Positions 41,875 to 49,182 of a stretch of DNA of 64,000 nt are shown one piece after another. A program made the position numbers and the translations under genes. Origin of the DNA: Bacillus sp. (in: firmicutes) (GTDB taxonomy: Bacteria; Bacillota; Bacilli; Bacillales; Bacillaceae); the NCBI GenBank assembly GCA_031180405.1, contig JAPSLU010000002.1, positions 44,029-108,028 of the forward strand, given 5' to 3'. Under the pieces are notes generated by a model that was given only the letters and a program-made list of their open reading frames with translations, was not told the origin of the DNA and searched no databases. Within the stretch, counting starts at the first letter, position 1. The number at the start of each line of letters is the position of its first letter.

Positions 41875-41914
41875 AAATAATAACCGGCTTCCTTGTTAAA
41901 AAGGAGAGCCGGTA
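41875..41914 (-). terminator. Terminator of gerE
   Basis: On the minus strand ACCGGCT pairs with AGCCGGT, with an inner CTCCTTTTT/AACAAGG arm, followed by TATTATTTTG. Confidence 0.8.
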
Positions 41915-41918
41915 TTGG

Positions 41919-42143
41919 TTAGAGCTCGAGTTCACCCATTCGAAGGAGCTCAACAACCGCTTGAGAGCGTCCCTTAACACCAAGCTTTTGCATCGCATTT
42001 GAGATATGATTCCGAACTGTTTTTTCACTTATAAAGAGCTCGCTAGCAATCTCTTTCGTGGTCTTATCCTGAACTAACAATTCGAATACTTCTCTCTCTC
42101 TTTTCGTGAGTAGTGGCTTTGATTGAAACTCTTTCTCTTTCAA
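41919..42143 (-). CDS. gerE: GerE, late mother-cell transcription regulator
   Basis: GerE is the LuxR-type helix-turn-helix regulator that, with sigma-K, controls late spore coat genes. The 74-residue protein is a bare DNA-binding domain: [40 protein letters not shown] and [18 protein letters not shown]. The length equals that of B. subtilis GerE. The start is TTG at 42143 with GGAGGG upstream. A sigma-K-type promoter lies about 65 bases upstream, consistent with its known control. Confidence 0.97.
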   Translation of the reverse strand: MKEKEFQSKPLLTKREREVFELLVQDKTTKEIASELFISEKTVRNHISNAMQKLGVKGRSQAVVELLRMGELEL

Positions 42144-42207
42144 GTATTGTAACCCTCCTTGCTAAGGTGAGAGCTGGTCTAACGGATGGGTATATATTTA
42201 GTCAACA

Positions 42208-42236
42208 TATACTATGTGAAACCGTGAGGCACTGTG
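42208..42236 (-). promoter_or_regulatory. Probable sigma-K promoter of gerE
   Basis: On the minus strand CACA (42236-42233) is followed after 16 bases by CATAGTATA (42216-42208), fitting the sigma-K pattern of an AC-type -35 and CATAnnnTA at -10. Confidence 0.7.
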
Positions 42237-42276
42237 ACACAATCAATACGGAAAAGTTGTTTAACTACATCCATTT

Positions 42277-42744
42277 TTATGAATTAGTTGTTTCTAACTC
42301 CATTAAGCACTCTCGATCGCTTTTTGACCATGGGACACTTTTACCTGTGTGCTTGGATATCTGTACGACTGTTCCTCGACCTACAAAAATACTCTCACCA
42401 TGTTGGTTTACTCCTAAGTAATGCAGATCAACAGATGATGTTCCAATTCGGTTGATTTTCACAAAAAGTGTGATGATATCATCGAAATACGCCTGATATA
42501 AGAAATCACATTGTAGGTCTGCTACAACTGGAATTTTTTCTCCATTAGAACTCAACCATTTTTTCATCATTTGATTGCTTTTGAAAAATTCTATTCTTCC
42601 TTCTTCAAAGTATGTAAAAGGAGCTGTATTGTTCATATGTCCAAACATATCTGTTTCTGAAAATCTAATTTTTATTTTATAGGAAAAAGAAAAACTCTTT
42701 TTATATGTGTCATCAAAATTTTCAATATATGAAACCTTTTTCAA
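42277..42744 (-). CDS. ysmA: YsmA, acyl-CoA thioesterase (4HBT hotdog family)
   Basis: The protein (155 residues from the chosen start) has the hotdog-fold thioesterase pattern: RFSETDMFGHMNNTAPFTYFEEGRIEF, where the Asp/His/Asn motif (D-x-F-G-H-x-N) forms the active-site region. The substrate is unknown. The frame is open to 42807 through the end of a dispersed repeat; TTG at 42744 has AAAGGA eight bases upstream, whereas the ATG nine bases before it lies on top of that site. It lies upstream of gerE as in B. subtilis. Confidence 0.85.
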   Translation of the reverse strand: MKKVSYIENFDDTYKKSFSFSYKIKIRFSETDMFGHMNNTAPFTYFEEGRIEFFKSNQMMKKWLSSNGEKIPVVADLQCDFLYQAYFDDIITLFVKINRIGTSSVDLHYLGVNQHGESIFVGRGTVVQISKHTGKSVPWSKSDRECLMELETTNS

Positions 42745-42785
42745 ACTGCTCATCCTTTCGATAGAAAATTTGAGGTTACAGAACA

Positions 42786-42918
42786 AAAACGCAAGCGCCT
42801 TAGCCACCTAAGGCAATTAAGACGATTAGAAAATAGCGTATTCTTTGCCTTCAATTCTAAACTTGCTATTGATCTCGAGGGGCTAGGCTCTTGCATTTTT
42901 TGCAAATATAAGACTGCT
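42786..42918. repeat. Dispersed hairpin-type repeat, copy B
   Basis: This is the second copy of the element at 11350-11480, sharing TAAGACGA, CTTCAATT, CTCGAGGGGC-AGGC and AAGACTGCT in the same order. Its ends are complementary (GCAAGCGCCTTAGC with GCTAGGCTCTTGC), so the unit can fold into one long hairpin. It lies between sdhB and ysmA and carries no ORF. Confidence 0.7.
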
Positions 42919-42969
42919 GGGTGCCGAAGCGCTTATCCAGTTCATCATTTTTCATTTCTAAAACAATGA

Positions 42970-43002
42970 AAAAAGAGACCAACCTATTGAAGTCAGTCCC
43001 TT
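42970..43002 (-). terminator. Terminator of sdhCAB
   Basis: On the minus strand AGGGACTGAC pairs with GTTGGTCTCT (three G-U pairs), followed by TTTTTTC, just after the sdhB stop. Confidence 0.8.
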
Positions 43003-43013
43003 TATATCAGTTA

Positions 43014-43775
43014 TTATACTTGGTCACTACCAAAGAAATTACGGAATGATTGGATTGCTGTATCACGATTTAGTGCAGCAATTGAGGTCGTTAAAGGAAT
43101 CCCCTTTGGACATGATTGTACACAGTTTTGTGAGTTACCGCAGTTTGCTAATCCACCATCTCCCATAATTGCTTCAAGACGTTCAGATTTATTCATCTCA
43201 CCTGTTGGGTGTGCATTAAATAGACGAACCTGTGATAGTGGCGCTGGTCCAATAAAGTTAGATTTACTGTTTACATTTGGACATGCTTCAAGGCACACAC
43301 CACAGGTCATACATTTCGACAGTTCATAAGCCCATTGGCGCTTTTTCTCTGGCATACGTGGACCAGGTCCTAAATCATACGTGCCGTCTACCGGAATCCA
43401 CGCCTTCACTTTTTTAAGTGAGTCAAACATACGTTTACGGTCAACTTGTAGGTCACGAACAACCGGGAAAGTGCGCATAGGCTCAAGTCGAATTGGCTGT
43501 TCTAGTTGATCAACTAGAGCTGTACATGATTGACGGGGTTTACCGTTGATAACCATGGAACAAGCCCCACAAACTTCTTCTAAACAGTTCATATCCCAGT
43601 TGATTGGTGTTGATTTTTTACCATTAGCATTTACAGGATTACGTCTAATTTCCATTAATGCAGAAATAACGTTCATGTTTGGACGGTAAGGTATTTCAAA
43701 TTTTTCCTGATAAGGTTCTGCTTCAGGCGATTCTTGTCGGGTAATAATAAATTGAACTACTTTATTCTCGCTCAT
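43014..43775 (-). CDS. sdhB: Succinate dehydrogenase iron-sulfur subunit
   Basis: SdhB passes electrons from the flavoprotein to the quinone site. The 253-residue protein has the [2Fe-2S] cysteines C64, C69, C72 and C84, then cluster motifs C155-x2-C158-x2-C161-x3-C165 and C212, C218, C222 (CVQSCPKGIP) for the [4Fe-4S] and [3Fe-4S] centres. Its ATG overlaps the sdhA TAA, with AAAGGGGG upstream, so it is coupled to sdhA. Confidence 0.97.
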   Translation of the reverse strand: MSENKVVQFIITRQESPEAEPYQEKFEIPYRPNMNVISALMEIRRNPVNANGKKSTPINWDMNCLEEVCGACSMVINGKPRQSCTALVDQLEQPIRLEPMRTFPVVRDLQVDRKRMFDSLKKVKAWIPVDGTYDLGPGPRMPEKKRQWAYELSKCMTCGVCLEACPNVNSKSNFIGPAPLSQVRLFNAHPTGEMNKSERLEAIMGDGGLANCGNSQNCVQSCPKGIPLTTSIAALNRDTAIQSFRNFFGSDQV

Positions 43776-45538
43776 TAGTTATCCCCCTTTTTACTTTTAG
43801 AATAGTCACGCTTTCTAGGTTCGATTAAGGAAACATCAACATCATCATAACGGAATTCAGGCGCAGTACGTTCACCAGTATGTTTCGCCATTGTTGTTTT
43901 TAACCACTCCTCATCATTACGATCAGGGAATTCAGGTTTATAGTGTGCTCCACGGCTTTCATTTCGGTTATAAGCACCGAGTGTTACAACACGGGACAAT
44001 TGGAGCATATTTTTCAATTGTCGTGTGAACGCTGCCCCTTGGTTGCTCCATTTAGCTGTATCGTTAATGTTAATGTTATCGAATCTTTCAATCAGCTCTT
44101 GTATCTTTTCATCTGTTTTTAGAAGCTTATCATTATGTCTCACAACAGTAACGTTATCTGTCATCCATTCTCCTAATTCCTTATGAAGAATATACGCATT
44201 TTCATTACCATCTAAATTCATAATATGATTCCATTTATCTTCTTCCTGTTTTACATAGCCTTCGAATAAAGTAGAAGACAAATCTTCTGCACTCTTTTCT
44301 AGACCATTAATATACTTAACAGCGTTAGGCCCTGCCACCATACCACCGTAAATGGCGGATAGTAAAGAGTTCGCACCTAGACGGTTCGCACCATGCATAG
44401 AATAATCACACTCACCTGCTGCAAATAATCCAGGAATATTAGTCATTTGATCATAATCAACCCAAAGTCCACCCATCGAATAGTGAACGGCAGGGAAAAT
44501 CTTCATTGGTACCTTACGTGGATCATCCCCCATGAATTTTTCATAGATTTCAATAATACCACCAAGTTTAATATCTAGTTCCTTAGGATCTTTGTGAGAT
44601 AAATCTAGGTAAACCATGTTCTCGCCATTGATTCCTAACTTTTGCTCAACACAAACGTCAAAAATTTCACGTGTGGCGATATCACGAGGAACAAGGTTGC
44701 CGTATGCAGGATATTTTTCTTCAAGGAAATACCATGGTTTTCCATCTTTATATGTCCATACTCGTCCACCTTCTCCACGAGCAGATTCACTCATTAGACG
44801 AAGTTTATCGTCTCCAGGTATTGCCGTTGGGTGGATTTGAATGAATTCACCATTTGCATAGTAAACACCTTGCTGATAGACGATAGATGCTGCAGATCCT
44901 GTATTTATAACTGAATTTGTAGATTTTCCAAAGATGATTCCTGGTCCACCTGTAGCCATAATTACAGCATCTGATCGGAATGATTCAACCTGCATGGAAG
45001 TTAGATTTTGTGCTGTAATTCCGCGACAAACACCATCATCGTCAATAACTGCACCCAAAAATTCCCAACCTTCATACTTTGTTACAAGCCCAGCAACCTC
45101 ATAGCGTCTTACCTGCTCATCTAGTGCATATAGCAATTGTTGGCCTGTAGTTGCCCCAGCAAATGCTGTACGGTGATGCTGAGTACCGCCGAATCGCCTG
45201 AAGTCTAATAAGCCTTCAGGGGTACGGTTAAACATAACACCCATTCGGTCTAATAGGTGAATGATGGCAGGTGCTGCTTCAGTCATTGCTTTAACTGGTG
45301 GTTGGTTAGCTAAAAAGTCTCCACCATAAACTGTATCATCAAAATGTTCCCAAGGTGAATCTCCTTCACCCTTTGTGTTTACAGCTCCATTAATTCCGCC
45401 TTGAGCACACACTGAATGTGATCTTTTAACCGGAACTAATGAAAATAAATCTACTTGAACGCCAGCTTCAGCAGCTTTTATTGTAGCCATTAAACCGGCT
45501 AATCCGCCTCCGACAACGATAATTTTACTTTTACTCAT
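43775..45538 (-). CDS. sdhA: Succinate dehydrogenase flavoprotein subunit
   Basis: SdhA oxidises succinate to fumarate at a covalently bound FAD. The 587-residue protein has the dinucleotide motif GGGLAGLMA, the HSVCAQGGINGA segment that contains the flavin-linked histidine region, the active-site HHRTAFAGATTGQ segment, and GANRLGANSLLSAIYGG. GTG at 45547 is in frame, but ATG at 45538 has AAGGGAG nine bases upstream. It follows sdhC after about 250 bases, an abnormally long gap filled by a MITE-like repeat. Confidence 0.97.
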   Translation of the reverse strand: MSKSKIIVVGGGLAGLMATIKAAEAGVQVDLFSLVPVKRSHSVCAQGGINGAVNTKGEGDSPWEHFDDTVYGGDFLANQPPVKAMTEAAPAIIHLLDRMGVMFNRTPEGLLDFRRFGGTQHHRTAFAGATTGQQLLYALDEQVRRYEVAGLVTKYEGWEFLGAVIDDDGVCRGITAQNLTSMQVESFRSDAVIMATGGPGIIFGKSTNSVINTGSAASIVYQQGVYYANGEFIQIHPTAIPGDDKLRLMSESARGEGGRVWTYKDGKPWYFLEEKYPAYGNLVPRDIATREIFDVCVEQKLGINGENMVYLDLSHKDPKELDIKLGGIIEIYEKFMGDDPRKVPMKIFPAVHYSMGGLWVDYDQMTNIPGLFAAGECDYSMHGANRLGANSLLSAIYGGMVAGPNAVKYINGLEKSAEDLSSTLFEGYVKQEEDKWNHIMNLDGNENAYILHKELGEWMTDNVTVVRHNDKLLKTDEKIQELIERFDNININDTAKWSNQGAAFTRQLKNMLQLSRVVTLGAYNRNESRGAHYKPEFPDRNDEEWLKTTMAKHTGERTAPEFRYDDVDVSLIEPRKRDYSKSKKGDN

Positions 45539-45561
45539 TAAGCCCACTCCCTTTAGATGTT

Positions 45562-45766
45562 GTTCAAAAAGTCCGGGGAAAATAGCTGTCGAATCTCTGC
45601 ATCAGTTTGCTTTTCCACTACTCACGTATTAACTGCTATAGCGGAACTTCAACAATATAGCCCACGTCCCCTGTAAGCAACGTTGAAGTCACTACATCCT
45701 GTGGAAGTCGTTGCTCAAATCTGCACTTCCTTGATCTTCTCAGCTCTTTTGTCTTCCTTTTTGAAC
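45562..45766. mobile_element. MITE-like element between sdhC and sdhA
   Basis: A 205-bp stretch is bounded by perfect 10-bp terminal inverted repeats, GTTCAAAAAG (45562-45571) and CTTTTTGAAC (45757-45766). It has no credible ORF and separates two genes normally a few tens of bases apart, ending about 9 bases before the sdhA ribosome site. I cannot see a clear target duplication. It looks like a non-autonomous mobile element or old insertion. Confidence 0.6.
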
Positions 45767-45791
45767 CCCTTCTTTAATAGCTATTACTGGA

Positions 45792-46400
45792 TTAGACGAA
45801 TGCAAAAATTGCTCGAACTCCCACAAATGAAAGTGCTAGGAAGATTGCTAGAGTCACATAAGTGGAGATAACTTGTGAGCGAGGAGTAACCGTAATTCCC
45901 CAACTTACTGCAAATGACCATAAACCGTTAGCAAAATGGAATATAGTTGAAATTACACCAATTAAATAGAAAACAAGCATAAATGGACTACTTAGAATAG
46001 AAGCCATCATGTCATAATTTACTTCCGCTCCAAGTGCAGCGGCAATCCTTGTTTCCCATACATGCCAAGCGATGAAAATAAACGTAATAATTCCTGTAAT
46101 ACGCTGTAGCATAAATAACCAATTTCGAAGATAACCATAGTTACTTACATTGTTTTTAGCAGTAAATGCAATATATACTCCGTAAATAGCATGGTATAAA
46201 AGTGGAAGGAAAATAATGACGATCTCTAAAACATACCTAAATGGCAACATTTCCATAAAATGTGCAGCATTGTTAAAAGCTTCAGCACCTCTTGTGGCAA
46301 AATGATTGACAATAAGATGTTGGATCAAAAAGATCCCTACCGGAATTACTCCAAGTAATGAGTGCAGTCTACGATTAATAAACTCTCGGTTTCCAGCCAT
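45792..46400 (-). CDS. sdhC: Succinate dehydrogenase cytochrome b558 subunit
   Basis: SdhC anchors SdhAB in the membrane and binds two haems. The 202-residue protein has five hydrophobic spans and conserved histidines: NRRLHSLLGVIPVG at the N-terminus, QHLIVNHFA, LYHAIYGVYIAF, AWHVWETR and IFHFANGLW, consistent with the single-polypeptide B. subtilis-type (type B) enzyme. ATG at 46400 has TAGGGGGTAAG upstream. It is first in sdhCAB behind a strong promoter. Confidence 0.96.
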   Translation of the reverse strand: MAGNREFINRRLHSLLGVIPVGIFLIQHLIVNHFATRGAEAFNNAAHFMEMLPFRYVLEIVIIFLPLLYHAIYGVYIAFTAKNNVSNYGYLRNWLFMLQRITGIITFIFIAWHVWETRIAAALGAEVNYDMMASILSSPFMLVFYLIGVISTIFHFANGLWSFAVSWGITVTPRSQVISTYVTLAIFLALSFVGVRAIFAFV

Positions 46401-46589
46401 AAAAACTTACCCCCTAGTATCAATAATGCGCTCACTTTTGTTAAAAAACTCTCATTCTAATCCTTTCCTAATAAAATTTACCTTTCATCTAATTGGTCCC
46501 AAAACTATGATCAGCAAAATTTACTAGTATGAAACTGACAGTCTATGAATTTATACTGCCTGATTAATTGAGATAAATGCAACAAGTAC

Positions 46590-46631
46590 ATTTTACTCCC
46601 TTAAAGAATGAGCGTCAAGAAAACGCGTTCA
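46590..46631 (-). promoter_or_regulatory. sdhCAB promoter with adjacent cre-like site
   Basis: On the minus strand TTGACG (46618-46613) and TAAAAT (46595-46590) are 17 bases apart, a strong sigma-A promoter. TGAACGCGTTTTCT (46631-46618) directly upstream of the -35 resembles a CcpA cre site with one mismatch. The leader to sdhC would be about 180 bases. Confidence 0.65.
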
Positions 46632-46840
46632 TAAATTTTAATTTTTCGACAAATCCAATTCTCCACATTTTTATTTTATCAATATACCTTAAATTTTGGT
46701 AACCTACTTTCGTAGCCTATTCTATAAAATCCAAGGTTTTAAACTAGAACAATTGAACGATGTTATCATTTTTTGCTTAATATTACATGTGTTTAACATG
46801 GTTGTTGATATATAATATTAATAAGAAAGAGGGGAATACC
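46632..46840. other. Remainder of the sdhC-yslB divergent region
   Basis: The divergent gap from 46401 to 46840 holds the sdh promoter and leader; the rest is AT-rich. TTGAAC (about 46754) and TAATAT (about 46779), 19 bases apart, could serve yslB on plus. Nothing else is evident. Confidence 0.35.
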
Positions 46841-47323
46841 GTGAACAAAAAATCAGTTGTAATTAATAACGACGAACTAGAAAACATTCAAATGCCGGCA
46901 TTTGGATTCGAATTATTAAGAGAAGTTCTTATCCCGGACATACTCGGGCAAGACTATCCGCAGATGCTTTATTGGGCGGGAAAGGGCTTAGCTCGTAAAT
47001 ATCCAGTTAGTTCGCTTGAAGAACTCTCCAATTTTTTTGAGTTGGCAGGTTGGGGAAACCTCGTTTTACTTCATAACAAAAAAAATGAGTTGGAGTTTGA
47101 ATTAAGTGGAGAACTTATTTCAATCCGTTTTAAAAAAGCAAATGAATTCACGTTTCAATTAGAAGCAGGATTTATTGCTGAGCAGCTTCAAATGATGAAT
47201 AACCACATTACTGAGACTTATGAGCAAGTAAAGAAACGTGCAAGCAAAGTCGTGTTTACAGTTAAATGGGACCAAAAAGATATACTTGAGGAAGCACCAC
47301 TTGGCAAACGAAATCCAAGATAA
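46841..47323 (+). CDS. yslB: YslB, DUF2507 family protein
   Basis: The 160-residue protein matches YslB by position (beside sdhC and lysC) and by sequence features: MPAFGFELLREVLIPDILGQ, QMLYWAGKGLARKYPVSSLEELSNFFELAGWGNL and an acidic/charged C-terminus. The family has a V4R-like fold; its function is not established. The frame is open from 46787, but GTG at 46841 follows AAGAGGGGAATACC and is the supported start. It is monocistronic with a strong terminator and opposite to its neighbours. Confidence 0.9.
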   Translation: MNKKSVVINNDELENIQMPAFGFELLREVLIPDILGQDYPQMLYWAGKGLARKYPVSSLEELSNFFELAGWGNLVLLHNKKNELEFELSGELISIRFKKANEFTFQLEAGFIAEQLQMMNNHITETYEQVKKRASKVVFTVKWDQKDILEEAPLGKRNPR

Positions 47324-47352
47324 AGAATAAGGGGAATTCCCCCCTTATTCTT
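47323..47352 (+). terminator. Terminator of yslB
   Basis: A perfect 12-bp stem AAGAATAAGGGG (47323-47334) / CCCCTTATTCTT (47341-47352) with a 6-base loop begins at the stop codon. Confidence 0.85.
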
Positions 47353-47375
47353 CGTCTTTAATTATGGCTCTCCGT

Positions 47376-47492
47376 AAGATTATTGCTATTTGACCTAATA
47401 ATATGTTAATAACATATTATTAGGTACGATTCTAAGAAGGAAAGATGCCACCAGATGGTTCCTTCAAGTTATTAATAATAAAGTTTACGAAA
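47376..47492 (-). repeat. Dispersed palindromic repeat, copy 1
   Basis: Read on minus, it starts TTTCGTAAACTTTATT (47492-47477), continues with CTTAGAATCGTACCT and ends in a 26-base block (47408-47383) identical to 57900-57925, then AATCTT. It contains a perfect 33-base palindrome (47393-47425). The two ends are imperfect inverted repeats of each other. It lies between yslB and lysC (converging). Confidence 0.7.
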
Positions 47493-47502
47493 ATAGCCTT
47501 AT

Positions 47503-47997
47503 TTATACTGCTGCAGTTGTTTTGGATAGTTCAAATGCAGTATGAAGAATATCAACAGCTGACACCATATGTTCTTGAGAAATAACCGTTGATACTTTTA
47601 TTTCCGATGTGCTAACCATTTTCACTTCTATACCTTCTTTAGCTAAGACTGCAAACATTTCTGCTGCAACTCCTGGATTTGAAACCATACCTGATCCAAC
47701 GATCGATACTTTTGCTAATCCACTTTCAGATTCAACACGCTCATAATTCAACTCATTTTTATGTTGCTCTAACACATTTATCGTATCCTCTAAATCACCT
47801 GTTTTTACAGAAAATGATATGACAGTCTTGTTATCACTAGTTGTGTTTTGGATGATGATATCAACATTTAGACCATTTTTTGCTAATGTAGTAAAGATAG
47901 TAGATAATGTTGTTAATTCATTTGGCAATCCAATAACTGATACTCTTGTCACTTGATCTTCAAACGCAATTCCTCTAACAATTAAATTTTGCTCCAT
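47503..47997 (-). CDS. lysC: Aspartokinase II beta subunit from internal start in lysC
   Basis: An ATG at 47997 (MEQNLIVRGIAFED) in frame with lysC is preceded by GAGGAGG with a 7-base spacer, a very strong ribosome site inside the coding sequence. The product is 164 residues, the ACT-domain half. B. subtilis LysC is known to make such a beta subunit from an in-frame internal start, and position and size agree. Expression is inferred from that precedent. Confidence 0.75.
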   Translation of the reverse strand: MEQNLIVRGIAFEDQVTRVSVIGLPNELTTLSTIFTTLAKNGLNVDIIIQNTTSDNKTVISFSVKTGDLEDTINVLEQHKNELNYERVESESGLAKVSIVGSGMVSNPGVAAEMFAVLAKEGIEVKMVSTSEIKVSTVISQEHMVSAVDILHTAFELSKTTAAV

Positions 47998-48732
47998 TTG
48001 TGTATCCTCCTCGATCATTGTTCCACGCTCATTTTCCATACTTGATCGTACCTCAAGTTTTACATTATAATTTTTTGCGAATTCAACTGCTCTTGGGTGT
48101 AGAACCCCAGCCCCTAAATTAGCCAGTTCCAACATCTCATCATAGGAAATAGCCTCTAGCTTTCGTGCCCCTTTTATAAAACGGGGGTCAGTTGTGTAAA
48201 CGCCTGTTACATCAGTATAAATATCACACTTATCTGCATCTAATGCAGCTGCGAGAGCAACGGCTGTTGTATCAGAACCACCTCTACCTAATGTGGTAAT
48301 TTCCTGATCTGCTGATAGACCTTGGAAGCCTGCAACTACAACAATCTTCCCATTACTTAATTCCTTTTTAATTTGATCTGTATTAATATTGGTTATTCTA
48401 GCATTCCCATGTGCCGCTTCAGTTTCAATACCTGCTTGCCAACCTGTGAATGAAATTGCCTCAAATCCTTTTTCAATTAATGCCATTGATAACAAAGAAA
48501 TTGTTACCTGTTCTCCTGTTGTTAACAACATATCCATCTCACGCTTGCTAGGCTTCGATGTAAGTTGTCCTGCTAGTCCAACTAGTTCATCTGTCGATTT
48601 TCCCATTGCTGATACAACAACTACTACATCATTTCCTGCTTCTTTTTCCTGAATCACTCGGTTTGCTACGTTTAGAATTCTTTCAACAGAGCCAACTGAT
48701 GTGCCTCCAAATTTCTGTACGATTATACCCAA
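47503..48732 (-). CDS. lysC: Aspartokinase II (lysine-sensitive)
   Basis: LysC phosphorylates aspartate, feeding lysine, methionine, threonine and diaminopimelate. The 409-residue protein has IVQKFGGTSVGS at the N-terminus, GRGGSDTTAVALAAAL, and two C-terminal ACT domains. The frame is open to 48873, but TTG at 48732 has AAGGTGAGA upstream and matches B. subtilis LysC (MGLIVQKFGG). An internal ATG gives a separate beta subunit. It lies behind a lysine riboswitch. Confidence 0.97.
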   Translation of the reverse strand: MGIIVQKFGGTSVGSVERILNVANRVIQEKEAGNDVVVVVSAMGKSTDELVGLAGQLTSKPSKREMDMLLTTGEQVTISLLSMALIEKGFEAISFTGWQAGIETEAAHGNARITNINTDQIKKELSNGKIVVVAGFQGLSADQEITTLGRGGSDTTAVALAAALDADKCDIYTDVTGVYTTDPRFIKGARKLEAISYDEMLELANLGAGVLHPRAVEFAKNYNVKLEVRSSMENERGTMIEEDTQMEQNLIVRGIAFEDQVTRVSVIGLPNELTTLSTIFTTLAKNGLNVDIIIQNTTSDNKTVISFSVKTGDLEDTINVLEQHKNELNYERVESESGLAKVSIVGSGMVSNPGVAAEMFAVLAKEGIEVKMVSTSEIKVSTVISQEHMVSAVDILHTAFELSKTTAAV

Positions 48733-48862
48733 AGTTATCTCACCTTTCAGTTGTGTATTCTTATGATCGTCCTTAACTGCTAAAGGCATTAGCCCTTCAC
48801 AAAAGGTTATAAATGAGCAAGAATTTGGATACCAGAGGTGTTTACTAGTCATTGCACCCAAT

Positions 48863-49110
48863 AAAAAAAGCAATGAGACAAAAACATCCCATTGCTAATT
48901 AAACGAAAAAATTTCGTTTATACAATGAGATAGCTCTCCAAGAACATATCATTTCTTGACAATTTTACATCTCTTAAATGTAAAACCAGCAATAAAAGCA
49001 AATGGTGCTTTTATTACTTCGGCGAACATTCCTTTCACCAGCTGTCATTGGAATCCATTTTCCCTCAAACTGGCTACTATTAATGGTCGCACCTCTACCT
49101 TCATTTACAA
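48863..49110 (-). promoter_or_regulatory. Lysine riboswitch (L-box) of lysC
   Basis: The aptamer shows AGGTAGAGGTGCGA (near 49100-49087), GAAAGGAATGTTCGCCGAAG and the closing GAGAGCTATCTCATTG (ending at 48923). AGCAATGGGA pairs with TCTCATTGCT (48897-48870) followed by a U tract (48869-48863) as terminator. The same TCTCATTG occurs at the 3' side of P1, so it can compete for CAATGGGA and form an antiterminator when lysine is absent. Confidence 0.93.
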
Positions 49111-49137
49111 ACTTACGATCAATATCAAGTTAATAAA

Positions 49138-49166
49138 ATCTTATCAAACATTTTTTCAAAACGCAA
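49138..49166 (-). promoter_or_regulatory. Probable sigma-A promoter of lysC
   Basis: On the minus strand TTGCGT (49166-49161) and TAAGAT (49143-49138) are 17 bases apart, just upstream of the riboswitch aptamer and just after the uvrC stop. Confidence 0.6.
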
Positions 49167-49182
49167 GTATATCTTCAACTGT

